From the NCBI GenBank assembly GCA_013364255.1, contig CP054936.1, forward strand, positions 7,210,353-7,274,352: DNA of 64,000 nt, read 5' to 3'. The DNA is from Streptomyces seoulensis. GTDB taxonomy: Bacteria; Actinomycetota; Actinomycetes; Streptomycetales; Streptomycetaceae. Below the pieces are notes generated by a model, which made no database searches, was not told the origin of the DNA, and worked only from the letters and a program-made list of their open reading frames with translations. Positions 50,758 through 59,552 of this stretch are shown in pieces. How positions within the stretch are numbered: position 1 is the first letter of the stretch; every line of letters starts with the position of its first letter. Position numbers and translations under genes: made by a program.

Positions 50758-51962
50758 ACGGCGCTCCGCGGCCCGGGGCGGGGCAGGGTGACCGCCACCG
50801 CCGTGCCCTGGCCGGGCGCCGACTCCACGGTGAGCGTGCCGCCCAGTGCCGTGGCGCGCGAGCGCATCGCGGGCAGCCCGAAACCGCCCGCCGCCGCGCC
50901 GCCCGCCGCCGCGCCGCCCCCGCCCACGGCGGCCACTGCGGCGTCCGGCACGAAGCCGACCCCGTCGTCCACCACGTCCAGCGCCACCGCCGTGTCCATG
51001 AAGCTCAGGGTGACCTCCACGCGCCCCGCGCGGGCGTGCCGCAGCGTGTTGCCGAGCGCGGACTGTGCGATCCGCAGCAGCGCCACCTCGTAGGGGGTGG
51101 GCAGTCCGGCCGGCGCGCCGCTCACCGAGAACCGGACCGCGGGCGGCCCCGCCGTCCGCGCGCACAGCCGCTCCAGGGCGCCGGCCAGTGAGCCGCGCTC
51201 CAGGTCCGGTGGGGTCAGCGCGTGCACGAAACGGCGGGCCTCGGCGAGATTGTCCTGCGCGGTGGCGCGGGCCTGCTCGATGTGGGCGGCGGCCGGGGAG
51301 CCGCCCGGCACCGCCCGCTGGGCGGCGCGCAGCAGCAGCTGGATGCTGGACAGCCCCTGGGCGAGCGTGTCGTGGATCTCCCGGGCCAGCCGCTCCCGTT
51401 CCGCCAGCGTGCCCGCCGTCCGCTCGGCGGCGGCCAGCTCGGCGCGGGTCGCCACCAGCTCCTCGATCAGCTCGCGCCGCCGCTCGCTCTCCCGGTACAG
51501 GGCCTCGTAGCCGAGCACGGTGGCCACCGCGACCGCCGCGCCGAGCAGCGGCCCGATGAACGCCCCCGGCGTGACCTGTCCGCCGTGCCCGACGAAACCG
51601 GCGATGGCCGCGGCGGCGGTCGCCGCGACCGAGGGCAGCGCCCAGCGCGCCGGCAGCAGGTGCAGCTGGAGGAAGTACAGCGGGAACGCCGCCCACAGCC
51701 CGTCCGGGGAGAACACCAGCAGCGCCAGCCAGGAGGCGCCGAGCAGCGCCAGCCACAGCGCCGCGGCGCGCCGGGAACGCCGTACGGCCCGGCTCGGCGC
51801 GCCCGCGGCCAGCACCGCGCCGGTGCCGAGCGCCGCCGTCACCGTCGCGACCGCCGACGGTCCGTGCGCGCGCACCGCGGCGAGGGCGAGCAGGCCCGCG
51901 AACAGCGCGTACAGGCACCGGCGCAGGGCGGCGACGACGGGGGAGTGGGGGTGGGCGTCCAT
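50754..51962 (-). CDS. membrane-bound sensor histidine kinase (NarX/DesK-like)
   Basis: A 402-aa kinase. Five or six hydrophobic helices occupy residues about 18-150 (LYALFAGLLALAAVRAHG onwards), with no large extracellular loop. The HisKA_3 dimerisation domain has the phospho-His in LAREIHDTLAQGLSS near 205, and the HATPase_c domain has SALGNTLRHARAGRVEVTLS and DDGVGF near 310-335. A Gly/Ala insert (AVGGGGAAAGGAAAGGFGLP) stretches the lid between the G1 and G2 boxes. It is coupled to the response regulator by ATGA. The signal is unknown; such modules often govern the adjacent efflux-type ABC transporter. Confidence 0.92.
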   Translation of the reverse strand: MDAHPHSPVVAALRRCLYALFAGLLALAAVRAHGPSAVATVTAALGTGAVLAAGAPSRAVRRSRRAAALWLALLGASWLALLVFSPDGLWAAFPLYFLQLHLLPARWALPSVAATAAAAIAGFVGHGGQVTPGAFIGPLLGAAVAVATVLGYEALYRESERRRELIEELVATRAELAAAERTAGTLAERERLAREIHDTLAQGLSSIQLLLRAAQRAVPGGSPAAAHIEQARATAQDNLAEARRFVHALTPPDLERGSLAGALERLCARTAGPPAVRFSVSGAPAGLPTPYEVALLRIAQSALGNTLRHARAGRVEVTLSFMDTAVALDVVDDGVGFVPDAAVAAVGGGGAAAGGAAAGGFGLPAMRSRATALGGTLTVESAPGQGTAVAVTLPRPGPRSAV

Positions 51963-52096
51963 GACCGCTCCAGGGTAAGCGGGCGCCGCGCGCCGCCCGT
52001 CAACCGAAAGGTGGAAACCGGGGCCCGCCCTTCGGCGCGGCCGAAGCGTGCCCGGGCGCGATGCCCGGCGGGGGCCGCCGCGCGCAGGGTTGCGGC

Positions 52097-53131
52097 ATGT
52101 TCGTCGCATGGAGAGACCTCCGGTTCGCCAAGGGGCGGTTCGCCCTGATGGGAACCGTGGTCGTACTGATCACCCTGCTCGTGGGGCTGCTGTCCGGGCT
52201 GACCGCCGGGCTCGCCGAGGAGAACACCTCGGCCGTCGAGGGCCTGCCCGCCGACCATCTCGCCTTCGCCGCGCCGCCCGGCGGCCGGCCGGTGTCCTTC
52301 ACCGGCTCCTCGCTCGCGCCGGCCGCCGTGCAGCGGTGGGCCGCGCGGGCGCCGTACGCGGAGCCGGTCGCGATCCGCACCGTCGACGCGGCGGCCGGGG
52401 ACCGTACGGCGGCGGTGTCGGAGTTCGCCGTACGGCCGGGCTCCGGCATCGCGCCGCCGGGCGTCGGGCCGGGACGGGCCGTGCTCTCCGCCAAGGCCGC
52501 CGCCGCACTGGGCGCCGGGCCCGGCGACCGGGTCCGGCTCGGCGCCGCCTCCTGGACGGTGGCCGCCGTCTCGGGCCGCGCCTCCTACAGCCATACGCCC
52601 GTAGTGTGGACGGCGTGGGACGGGGGCCGGGCGACGGTGATCGCGCTGCGCACCGGCGGCGCCGACGTCGCCGCCGCCGACCGGGCCGCCGGGACGAGGA
52701 CTCTAGCCAAGGGCGACGCGCTCACCGCCATCGGCTCCTACCGGGCGGAGAACGGCTCGCTGCGGCTGATGCGGGGCTTCCTGTTCGCCGTCTCCGCGCT
52801 GGTCGTCGGCGCGTTCTTCACGGTGTGGACGATCCAGCGGGCCGCCGACATCGCCGTGCTCAAGGCGCTCGGGGCTGCCACCCGGTACCTGCTGCGCGAC
52901 GCGCTCGGACAGGCGGCGGTGCTGCTGGTCGCCGGAACGCTCCTCGGGTCCGCACTCGCGGCGCTGGCCGGCGCCCTGGTCGCGGGCGGCTCGGTGCCGT
53001 TCGTGCTCGCCCCGGCCACCCTGCTCGGGCCCGCCGCCGTGATGACCGGCCTGGGGATGCTGGGCGCGGGCCTGGCCGTCCGGCGGATCACCGCCGTCGA
53101 TCCGCTGACCGCGCTGGGAGGCGTGCGATGA
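52097..53131 (+). CDS. FtsX/DevC-type ABC transporter permease
   Basis: A 344-aa membrane protein. Its first helix at about residues 18-38 (LMGTVVVLITLLVGLLSGL) is followed by an extracytoplasmic MacB-like domain of 190 residues. Then come three helices around 233-255, 275-300 and 310-330 (LVVGAFFTVWTIQRAADIAV, VLLVAGTLLGSALAALAGAL). IQRAADIAVLKALGAA is the coupling segment of FtsX-domain permeases. It works with the following ATPase (ATGA overlap). A leaderless start is possible because CAGGGT lies 6 nt before the ATG. It is divergent from the two-component system. Confidence 0.88.
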   Translation: MFVAWRDLRFAKGRFALMGTVVVLITLLVGLLSGLTAGLAEENTSAVEGLPADHLAFAAPPGGRPVSFTGSSLAPAAVQRWAARAPYAEPVAIRTVDAAAGDRTAAVSEFAVRPGSGIAPPGVGPGRAVLSAKAAAALGAGPGDRVRLGAASWTVAAVSGRASYSHTPVVWTAWDGGRATVIALRTGGADVAAADRAAGTRTLAKGDALTAIGSYRAENGSLRLMRGFLFAVSALVVGAFFTVWTIQRAADIAVLKALGAATRYLLRDALGQAAVLLVAGTLLGSALAALAGALVAGGSVPFVLAPATLLGPAAVMTGLGMLGAGLAVRRITAVDPLTALGGVR

Positions 53132-53814
53132 GCCTGGTCCTCGACGACGTGACCCTGACCTATCCGGACGGCGAGGGCCGGCTGACCGCGCTGGACCGGG
53201 TCGGCCTCACGGTGCCCGCCGGCTCGCTCACGGCGGTGGTCGGGCCGTCCGGCTCGGGCAAGTCCAGCCTGCTCGCGGTCGCCGCCACCCTGATGACGCC
53301 GGACAGCGGCCGGGTGTGCGTGGCCGGCACGGCGACCGCGGGGCTCAGCGCGGCCGAGCGGGCCGTGCTGCGGCGGCGCAGCATCGGCATCGTCTTCCAG
53401 CAGCCGAACCTGCTGCCGTCCCTGACGGCGGCCGAGCAGCTGGAGGTGATGGCCCGTCTGGACGCGCGCCGCAGGGCGGGCCGGAGTACGGCGCGCGGGC
53501 GGGCGAGGGAGCTGCTGGCGGCCGTCGGACTCGCCGACCGGGCCGACCGGCGGCCGCACCAGCTCTCCGGAGGTCAGCGGCAGCGGGTGAACATCGCCCG
53601 CGCGCTGATGAACGAGCCGTCCGTGCTCCTGGTGGACGAGCCGACCAGCGCCCTGGACCACGAACGCGGCGCGGCCGTCCTGGACCTGCTGGTCCGCCTC
53701 ACCCGCGACCGGGGCACGGCCACCGTCCTGGTCACCCACGACCGCGGCCACCTCGACGCGGCGGACGCGGTACGGGAGATGCGGGACGGGCGGCTCACCG
53801 CGCCCACCGGGTAG
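53128..53814 (+). CDS. LolD/MacB-type ABC transporter ATPase
   Basis: A 228-aa nucleotide-binding protein. Walker A GPSGSGKSS at residues 39-47, Q-loop VFQQPNLLPSLT near 90, signature LSGGQRQRVNIARALMNEP near 137-155, Walker B VLLVDEPTSALD, and switch His in VLVTHDR near 205. It drives the FtsX-type permease in export or mechanotransmission of a peptide, lipid or drug. A gene size of about 230 aa is normal. Coupled by ATGA to the permease. Confidence 0.92.
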   Translation: MSLVLDDVTLTYPDGEGRLTALDRVGLTVPAGSLTAVVGPSGSGKSSLLAVAATLMTPDSGRVCVAGTATAGLSAAERAVLRRRSIGIVFQQPNLLPSLTAAEQLEVMARLDARRRAGRSTARGRARELLAAVGLADRADRRPHQLSGGQRQRVNIARALMNEPSVLLVDEPTSALDHERGAAVLDLLVRLTRDRGTATVLVTHDRGHLDAADAVREMRDGRLTAPTG

Positions 53815-53914
53815 CGGACCGGACCCGGCCCGGGCCGCCGGAGCACCGGGTCGGCCCGGCCCGCCGGACGCGGGTCCAGGCCGGCGGACCCGGCTCAGGT
53901 CACCCCACGCGGGT

Positions 53915-54715
53915 TCAGGCCGCCGGGCCCGGGTTGGTCAGGGCGTGGGACAGTTCCGCCGCCACCTGCTGGAGGACCGGGACGATGCGCTCGGTCACGG
54001 ACTCGGTGACCCGGCCCGCCGGACCGGAGATGGAGATCGCGGCGGCGGTGGGGGAGTCGGGGACGGAGACCGCGACGCAGCGGACCCCTATCTCCTGCTC
54101 GTTGTCGTCCATGGCGTAGCCGAGCTGGCGCACGTCCGACAGGGCCGCGAGGAAGCCGTCCGCGGTGGTGATCGTCTTCTCCGTGGCGGCGGGCATGCCG
54201 GTGCGGGCGAGCAGGGCGCGCACCTCGTCCTCCGGGGTGTGCGCGAGCAGCGCCTTGCCGACGCCCGTGGAGTGCGGCAGCACCCGCCGGCCGACCTCGG
54301 TGAACATCCGCATCGAGTGCCGGGAGGGCACCTGCGCGACGTACACGATCTCGTCGCCGTCCAGCAGTGCCATGTTCGCCGTCTCGCCGGTCTCGTCCAC
54401 CAGCCGGGCGAGGTAGGGGCGGGCCCAGGTGCCCAGCAGCCGGGAGGCGGACTCGCCGAGCCGGATGAGACGGGGGCCGAGCGCGTACCGCCGGTTGGGC
54501 TGCTGGCGGACGTAGCCGCAGGCCACCAGGGTGCGCATCAGCCGGTGGATGGTGGGCAGGGGCAGTCCGCTGGTCGCGGACAGCTCGCTCAGCCCGACTT
54601 CGCCGCCCGCGTCCGCCATCCGCTCGAGCAGGTCGAAGGCGCGCTCGAGGGACTGGACCCCACCGCTGGCGGCGGGTTTGGCGGAGTCGGTGGTGCTGGC
54701 GCTGGACGTCGGCAC
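53915..54715 (-). CDS. allR: IclR-family regulator of allantoin catabolism
   Basis: A 266-aa repressor. The N-terminal winged HTH covers about 18-80 (SGGVQSLERAFDLLERMADA, LSELSATSGLPLPTIHRLMR). The C-terminal IclR effector domain has GVGKALLAHTPEDEVRALL near 150 and NEQEIGVRCVAVSVPD near 205 with the conserved Cys. It is divergent from allB, as in other streptomycetes, where AllR represses the allantoin pathway until a degradation intermediate relieves it. The 15-bp box pairs at five promoters of the window are its probable sites. GTG start at 54715 with GAAAGGAAC upstream. Confidence 0.93.
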   Translation of the reverse strand: MPTSSASTTDSAKPAASGGVQSLERAFDLLERMADAGGEVGLSELSATSGLPLPTIHRLMRTLVACGYVRQQPNRRYALGPRLIRLGESASRLLGTWARPYLARLVDETGETANMALLDGDEIVYVAQVPSRHSMRMFTEVGRRVLPHSTGVGKALLAHTPEDEVRALLARTGMPAATEKTITTADGFLAALSDVRQLGYAMDDNEQEIGVRCVAVSVPDSPTAAAISISGPAGRVTESVTERIVPVLQQVAAELSHALTNPGPAA

Positions 54716-54768
54716 GGCGCGTTCCTTTCGGGGCGGGCAGGAAGGGCCAAAGCCTACCCGGGGGGCGG

Positions 54769-54831
54769 TTGACTCCCTGCCTGTACGGAACTACGTTCTG
54801 TCTGTTGGAATTCTAATTCCGCTTTGTGGAA
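54769..54831 (+). promoter_or_regulatory. allB promoter with paired AllR-type boxes
   Basis: There is a -35 TTGACT (54769-54774), a 17-nt spacer and a -10 TACGTT (54792-54797). Box TTCTGTCTGTTGGAA (54796-54810) overlaps the -10 and start. Box TTCCGCTTTGTGGAA (54817-54831) lies exactly 21 bp on. An extra half-site CGGAA is at 54786-54790. Confidence 0.78.
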
Positions 54832-54906
54832 ACGTCCAGAGTAAGCCCGGCAGACATCCGTACAGCAGTGTGCCTCTTGACGGGGTCTGGACGGGAGTGA
54901 AGACTC

Positions 54907-54925
54907 CTTCAACAGAATGTTGAAG
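54907..54925 (+). promoter_or_regulatory. allB leader palindrome of the TCAACA-N3-TGTTGA class
   Basis: CTTCAACA-GAA-TGTTGAAG is the longest copy of this dyad in the window (8-bp arms). It lies in the untranslated leader, 1 bp before the GCAGGAGAG ribosome site, so binding or folding there could also affect translation. Confidence 0.6.
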
Positions 54926-54941
54926 CAGGAGAGGGGTCCGG

Positions 54942-56276
54942 GTGTCCGACGCTGAACTGGTGCTGCGCTCGACGCGTGTCGTCACGCCCGAGGGGACGCG
55001 CGCCGCCTGTGTGGCGGTCGCCGGCGGCACGATCACGGCCGTACTGCCCCACGACGCCGACCTCCCCGCCGGCGCCCGGCTGGAAGACCTCGGCGACGAC
55101 GTCCTGCTGCCCGGCCTGGTCGACACCCACGTGCACGTCAACGACCCCGGCCGCACCGAGTGGGAGGGCTTCTGGACCGCCACGCGCGCGGCGGCGGCCG
55201 GCGGCATCACCACTCTCGTCGACATGCCGCTCAACTCCCTGCCGCCCACCACCACGGTGGACAACCTGCGGGTCAAGCAGGACGTGGCCCGCGACAAGGC
55301 GCACATCGACGTCGGCTTCTGGGGCGGCGCCCTGCCCGACAACGTCAAGGACCTGCGCCCGCTGCACGACGCCGGGGTCTTCGGCTTCAAGGCGTTCCTG
55401 TCGCCCTCCGGCGTGGACGAGTTCCCGCACCTCACGCAGGACCAGCTCGCCGTCTCCCTCGCCGAGATCGCCGGCTTCGACGGACTGCTCATCGTGCACG
55501 CCGAGGACCCGCACCACCTCGCCGCCGCCCCGCAGCACGGCGGACCCAAGTACACCGACTTCCTCGCCTCCCGGCCGCGCGACGCCGAGGACACCGCCAT
55601 CGCCGCGCTCATCGCGCAGGCCAAGCGGCTGAACGCGCGCGTGCACGTGCTGCACCTGTCCTCCAGCGACGCGCTGCCGCTGATCGCCGAGGCCAGGGCG
55701 GAGGGCGTGCGCATCACCGTCGAGACCTGCCCGCACTACCTGACCCTGACCGCCGAGGAAGTGCCCGACGGCGCCAGCGAGTTCAAGTGCTGCCCGCCCA
55801 TCCGCGAGGCCGCCAACCAGGACCTGCTCTGGCAGGCGCTGGCCGACGGCGTCATCGACTGCGTGGTCACCGACCACTCGCCCTCCACCGCCGACCTGAA
55901 GACCGACGACTTCGCCACCGCCTGGGGCGGCATCTCCGGCCTCCAGCTGAGCCTGTCCGCCGTGTGGACCGAGGCGCGCCGGCGCGGCCACGGCCTGGAG
56001 GACGTCGTGCGCTGGATGTCCGGGCGCACCGCCGCCCTCGCCGGACTCGGCAACAAGGGCGCCATCGAGGCCGGCCGGGACGCCGACTTCGCCGTCCTCG
56101 CGCCCGAGGAGACCTTCACCGTCGACCCGGCCGCCCTCCAGCACCGCAACCGCGTCACCGCGTACGCCGGCCGCACCCTGCACGGCGTGGTGAAGTCGAC
56201 CTGGCTGCGCGGCGAGCGCATCGTCGCCGACGGCGAGTTCACCGCGCCGAAGGGCCGCCTGCTGACCCGCCCCTGA
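54942..56276 (+). CDS. allB: allantoinase
   Basis: A 444-aa amidohydrolase hydrolysing S-allantoin to allantoate. Metal site: HxH in LVDTHVHVNDPGRTEWEG near residue 63, carbamylated Lys in GVFGFKAFLSPSG near 150, His in LIVHAEDPHH near 187 and His in RVHVLHLSSSDALP near 243, Asp in CVVTDHSPSTADLK near 310. GKG-like GAIEAGRDADFAVLAPEE near the end is the usual rim motif. The GTG start has AGGAGAGGGG upstream. It is the first gene of allB-alc, divergent from allR. Confidence 0.96.
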   Translation: MSDAELVLRSTRVVTPEGTRAACVAVAGGTITAVLPHDADLPAGARLEDLGDDVLLPGLVDTHVHVNDPGRTEWEGFWTATRAAAAGGITTLVDMPLNSLPPTTTVDNLRVKQDVARDKAHIDVGFWGGALPDNVKDLRPLHDAGVFGFKAFLSPSGVDEFPHLTQDQLAVSLAEIAGFDGLLIVHAEDPHHLAAAPQHGGPKYTDFLASRPRDAEDTAIAALIAQAKRLNARVHVLHLSSSDALPLIAEARAEGVRITVETCPHYLTLTAEEVPDGASEFKCCPPIREAANQDLLWQALADGVIDCVVTDHSPSTADLKTDDFATAWGGISGLQLSLSAVWTEARRRGHGLEDVVRWMSGRTAALAGLGNKGAIEAGRDADFAVLAPEETFTVDPAALQHRNRVTAYAGRTLHGVVKSTWLRGERIVADGEFTAPKGRLLTRP

Positions 56277-56369
56277 GCCACCTCCCGCGCGTGCCACCGC
56301 GTCCGCACCGTGAACGCACCGCATCCGCACCGGCCCACGGCCGGCTCCCGAAAGGAAGAACTGATCACC

Positions 56370-57485
56370 GTGACGGCGACTCCTCGTTTCACCGGCGACG
56401 CGAACCCCTACGGAGGCGGTGACCCGTACGCGGACTACCGCACCGCCGACTTCCCCTTCACCCAGTACGTCAACCTCGCCGACCGCCACCTCGGCGCCGG
56501 TGTGATCGCCGCCAACGACGAGTTCTTCGCCCAGCGCGAGAACCTGCTGGTGCCCGAGCGCGCCGAGTTCGACCCCGAACACTTCGGGCACAAGGGCAAG
56601 GTCATGGACGGCTGGGAGACCCGGCGCCGGCGCGGCGCCTCGGCCGACCACCCGTGGCCCACCGCGGAGGACCACGACTGGGCGCTGGTCCGGCTCGGCG
56701 CGCCGGGCGTCGTACGCGGCGTCGTCGTCGACACCGCGCACTTCCGCGGCAACTACCCGCAGGCCGTGTCCGTCGAGGCCGCCCGCGTGCCGGGCTCCCC
56801 GTCGCCCGAGGAACTCCTCGCCGACGACGTCAAGTGGACGACCCTCGTGCCGCGCACCGCGGTCGGCGGCCACGCCGCCAACGGCTTCGAGGTCTCCGTC
56901 GAGCAGTGCTTCACCCACCTGCGCGTCAACCAGCACCCCGACGGCGGCATCGCCCGGCTGCGCGTGTACGGCGAGGTCGTGCCCGACCCGCGGTGGCTGG
57001 CCGTGCTCGGCGCCTTCGACGTGGTCGCCCTGGAGAACGGCGGCCGGGTCGAGGACGCCTCCAACCTCTTCTACTCGCCGGCCACCAACACCATCCAGCC
57101 GGGCCGCTCCCGCAAGATGGACGACGGCTGGGAGACCCGCCGCCGACGCGACCAGGGCAACGACTGGATCCGCTACCAGCTGGTGGCCCAGTCCCAGATC
57201 CGCGCTTTGGAGATCGACACCGCCTACCTCAAGGGCAACAGCGCCGGCTGGGCCTCGGTGTCGGTGCGGGACGGCGAGGACGGCGAGTGGGTCGAGGTGC
57301 TGCCCCGCACCCGCCTCCAGCCCGACACCAACCACCGCTTCGTGCTGCCCGCGCCCGCCGTCGGCACGCACGCGCGCGTGGACATCTTCCCGGACGGAGG
57401 CATCTCCCGGCTGCGCCTGTTCGGCTCCCTGACCGAGGAGGGCGCCGCCCGTCTCGCCGCCCGCCACCAGGAACTCGGCGGCTGA
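56370..57485 (+). CDS. alc: allantoicase
   Basis: A 371-aa enzyme converting allantoate to S-ureidoglycolate and urea. It consists of two allantoicase jelly-roll repeats. KGKVMDGWETRRRRG near residue 77 with DHDWALVRLG belongs to the first and SRKMDDGWETRRRRDQGNDW near 250 to the second. Each repeat ends in an Arg-rich HLRVNQHPDGGIARLRVYG or VDIFPDGGISRLRLFG segment. The GTG at 56370 follows AAAGGAAG. It lies 93 bp after allB with no promoter signal, so an allB-alc operon is expected. A ureidoglycolate lyase gene is not evident in the window. Confidence 0.95.
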   Translation: MTATPRFTGDANPYGGGDPYADYRTADFPFTQYVNLADRHLGAGVIAANDEFFAQRENLLVPERAEFDPEHFGHKGKVMDGWETRRRRGASADHPWPTAEDHDWALVRLGAPGVVRGVVVDTAHFRGNYPQAVSVEAARVPGSPSPEELLADDVKWTTLVPRTAVGGHAANGFEVSVEQCFTHLRVNQHPDGGIARLRVYGEVVPDPRWLAVLGAFDVVALENGGRVEDASNLFYSPATNTIQPGRSRKMDDGWETRRRRDQGNDWIRYQLVAQSQIRALEIDTAYLKGNSAGWASVSVRDGEDGEWVEVLPRTRLQPDTNHRFVLPAPAVGTHARVDIFPDGGISRLRLFGSLTEEGAARLAARHQELGG

Positions 57486-57495
57486 CCCACTGACC

Positions 57496-57534
57496 CGCGG
57501 GGCGCCCGGCCCGACAGCACCGGAGCGCCCCGCG
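57496..57534. terminator. terminator after allB-alc
   Basis: A 10-bp stem CGCGGGGCGC/GCGCCCCGCG (57496-57505 with 57525-57534), with an inner CCGG/CCGG pair, lies just past the allantoicase stop. Confidence 0.8.
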
Positions 57535-57545
57535 TCACCTTCCGG

Positions 57546-57575
57546 CCGTAGCCGTAGCCGTAGCCGTAGCGGTCG
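57546..57575. repeat. CCGTAG hexanucleotide tandem repeat
   Basis: Four uninterrupted CCGTAG units from 57546, continuing as CGGTCGTAGCCG variants. They lie in the gap between allantoicase and the SDR gene, outside any supported gene, and are a likely slippage site. Confidence 0.75.
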
Positions 57576-57618
57576 TAGCCGCCGTCGCGGTCCGCCCGCA
57601 CCGGCCGGACGGCGGCGG

Positions 57619-58440
57619 CTACGCCGCGTGGCCGCCGTCCACCGGGAACTCCGCGCCGGTGACGTAGGAGGCGTCGGCGCTCGCGAGGTAGGCGATCAGC
57701 GACGCCACCTCCTCGGCGGTGCCGTACCGGCCCAGGGCCGTCATCGCCGCCTGGCCGGCCGCGAACGGCCCGTCCGCGGGGTTCATGTCGGTGTCGATCG
57801 GACCGGGGTGGACGATGTTCGCGGTGATCCCGCGCGGGCCCACCTCCCGGGCGAGCGCCCTGGTCAGCCCGATCAGCGCCGACTTGCTCATCGTGTAGAG
57901 GGCGCCGCCGGGCCCCGGTACCCGCTGGGCCATGCAACTGCCCACCGTGACGATCCGGCCGCCCCGCCCAAGTCGCGGCACGGCCGCGCGGCAGGCCAGG
58001 AAGACGGCCCGCACGTTCACCGCGAGCACCCGGTCGGCGTCGTCGGGCGACAGCGTCTCCACCGGCCCCAGCACGCCCACCCCCGCGTTGTTCACCAGCA
58101 CGTCGAGCCGGCCCAGCTCGGCCACCGCGCGCTCCACCACCCCTTCGGCCTCCCGCGGGTCCGCCGCGTCGGCGCGCAGGGCCACCGCCCACCGACCGAG
58201 CCGTCGCACGGCTCCCACGACCTCCTCGGCCGCCTCCTTCCCGTTGACGTAGGTGATCGCCACGTCGTGTCCCGTGCGGGCCAGCTGTACCGCCGTCGCC
58301 GCGCCGATCCCGCGGCTGCCGCCGGTCACCAGGGCCACCCGGGACTCGCCGCCGGCGCCCTGGGCGGCACCGTGCGCGCCGTTGGTGCTGTCGGTGTCGT
58401 CGGTGTCGCTGGTGTCGTTGGTGTTCGTTTCCGAAGTCAT
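57619..58440 (-). CDS. short-chain dehydrogenase/reductase
   Basis: A 273-aa classical SDR. The cofactor motif VTGGSRGIGAATA is at about residues 39-51, NNAGVG near 116, and the catalytic Ser and Tyr-x-x-x-Lys in TVGSCMAQ and LYTMSKSA near 165-185. The C-terminal VTGAEFPVDGGHAA is typical of 3-oxoacyl-ACP reductase-like members. The first 30 residues are a Thr/Asp/Asn-rich tract (TNTNDTSDTDDTDSTNG) from GTC-type triplet repeats, absent from the family and probably disordered. A later start is possible but has no better ribosome site. The substrate is unknown. Confidence 0.88.
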   Translation of the reverse strand: MTSETNTNDTSDTDDTDSTNGAHGAAQGAGGESRVALVTGGSRGIGAATAVQLARTGHDVAITYVNGKEAAEEVVGAVRRLGRWAVALRADAADPREAEGVVERAVAELGRLDVLVNNAGVGVLGPVETLSPDDADRVLAVNVRAVFLACRAAVPRLGRGGRIVTVGSCMAQRVPGPGGALYTMSKSALIGLTRALAREVGPRGITANIVHPGPIDTDMNPADGPFAAGQAAMTALGRYGTAEEVASLIAYLASADASYVTGAEFPVDGGHAA

Positions 58441-58524
58441 GCCCCCATCCCAGCCGCCGGACCGCGCGGACGCTGGCGGCGTACGGACACCGACGTCACG
58501 GCCCCCGGTCCCGGGGCCGCCCGG

Positions 58525-59490
58525 TCAGGGCCGCAGCACCGCGCGCCGTCCGTGCAGCTCACCCCGTTCCATCCGGTCGTGCAGCAGGGCCGCCTCGCTC
58601 ATCGGGTGGTACTCCACCGCCCGCGGCCGCAGCCCGCCCGCGGCGAGACGCTCGTTGACCGCCTGAGCCGCCCCGGCCAGCTCCGCGACCGTGGCGTGCG
58701 AGATGACGAAGCCGCGTACGGAGCCGTCCTTCATGTACAGCGGACCGGCCGGCAGGACCGGCTCGTCGCGCGCGCCGGACATCAGCACGATCCGGCCGCG
58801 CCGGGCGAGCAGGGCGACCGCCGCGCGCAGATCGTTGTGTCCCGAGGTGTCCACGAGCACGTCTACGCCGTCGGGGGCGAGCGCCGCCAGCCGCTCCGCC
58901 AGGCCGGGCGCGCGGTAGTCCACCGCCTCCGCCGCGCCCAGCGACCGGACGCGGGCGTGGTCGCGCGGCGCGGCCGTGGCCAGCACCCGCGCCCCGGCCC
59001 GCGCCGCGAACTCCACCAGCGCGCCGCCCACGTTGCCGCCCGCGCCGCCGACCAGCACCGTCTCGCCCGGCCGCAGGCCGCCGTGGGCGAAGAGGGCCAG
59101 ATGGGCGGTGGCGGCGGGGTGCAGCACGGCCACGGCGTCCTGCGGACACACCCCGGCAGGCAGCCGGTACAGCCGGTCGGCCGGCACCGCCGCCCGCTCG
59201 GCGGTCGGGCCCTGCCGCCCGCCGTGGCCGAGGCTGTCGCACCACACCGCCTCGCCCGCCGCGAAACCGCACGCGGCACGGGCCACGACGCCCACGAGGT
59301 CGCGCCCGATCACGAACGGGAAGGTCAGCGGCGTACGGAACACTCCGGAGCGGACGAACGTGTCCACGGGATCGACCACGGTCGCCCGGACGTCCACCAG
59401 CACCTCGCCCGGCCCGGGCGCCGGGTCGGGCAGCTCGCCCCAGCGGATGACGTCGGGCGGCCCCAGTCGTTCGATGTACGCGGCACGCAT
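58525..59490 (-). CDS. NADPH:quinone oxidoreductase-like MDR enzyme
   Basis: A 321-aa medium-chain reductase without zinc ligands. The GroES-like part has EVLVDVRATVVDPVDTFVRSG near residue 29, and the Rossmann motif VLVGGAGGNVGGALVEFAAR is near 143. The C-terminus (MERGELHGRRAVLRP) is the normal closing strand. It would reduce quinones or enones with NADPH. It resembles in type, but not closely in sequence, the TetR-controlled enzyme at 17419. It may be co-transcribed with the dehydrogenase at 59553 (62-bp gap). Start ATG 59490. Confidence 0.85.
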   Translation of the reverse strand: MRAAYIERLGPPDVIRWGELPDPAPGPGEVLVDVRATVVDPVDTFVRSGVFRTPLTFPFVIGRDLVGVVARAACGFAAGEAVWCDSLGHGGRQGPTAERAAVPADRLYRLPAGVCPQDAVAVLHPAATAHLALFAHGGLRPGETVLVGGAGGNVGGALVEFAARAGARVLATAAPRDHARVRSLGAAEAVDYRAPGLAERLAALAPDGVDVLVDTSGHNDLRAAVALLARRGRIVLMSGARDEPVLPAGPLYMKDGSVRGFVISHATVAELAGAAQAVNERLAAGGLRPRAVEYHPMSEAALLHDRMERGELHGRRAVLRP

Positions 59491-59552
59491 CGCGGTCCAG
59501 TCTTCCACCCGGGCCGGCCGGCCACCACAGAAGGGCAGGGGACCGGGTGCGT

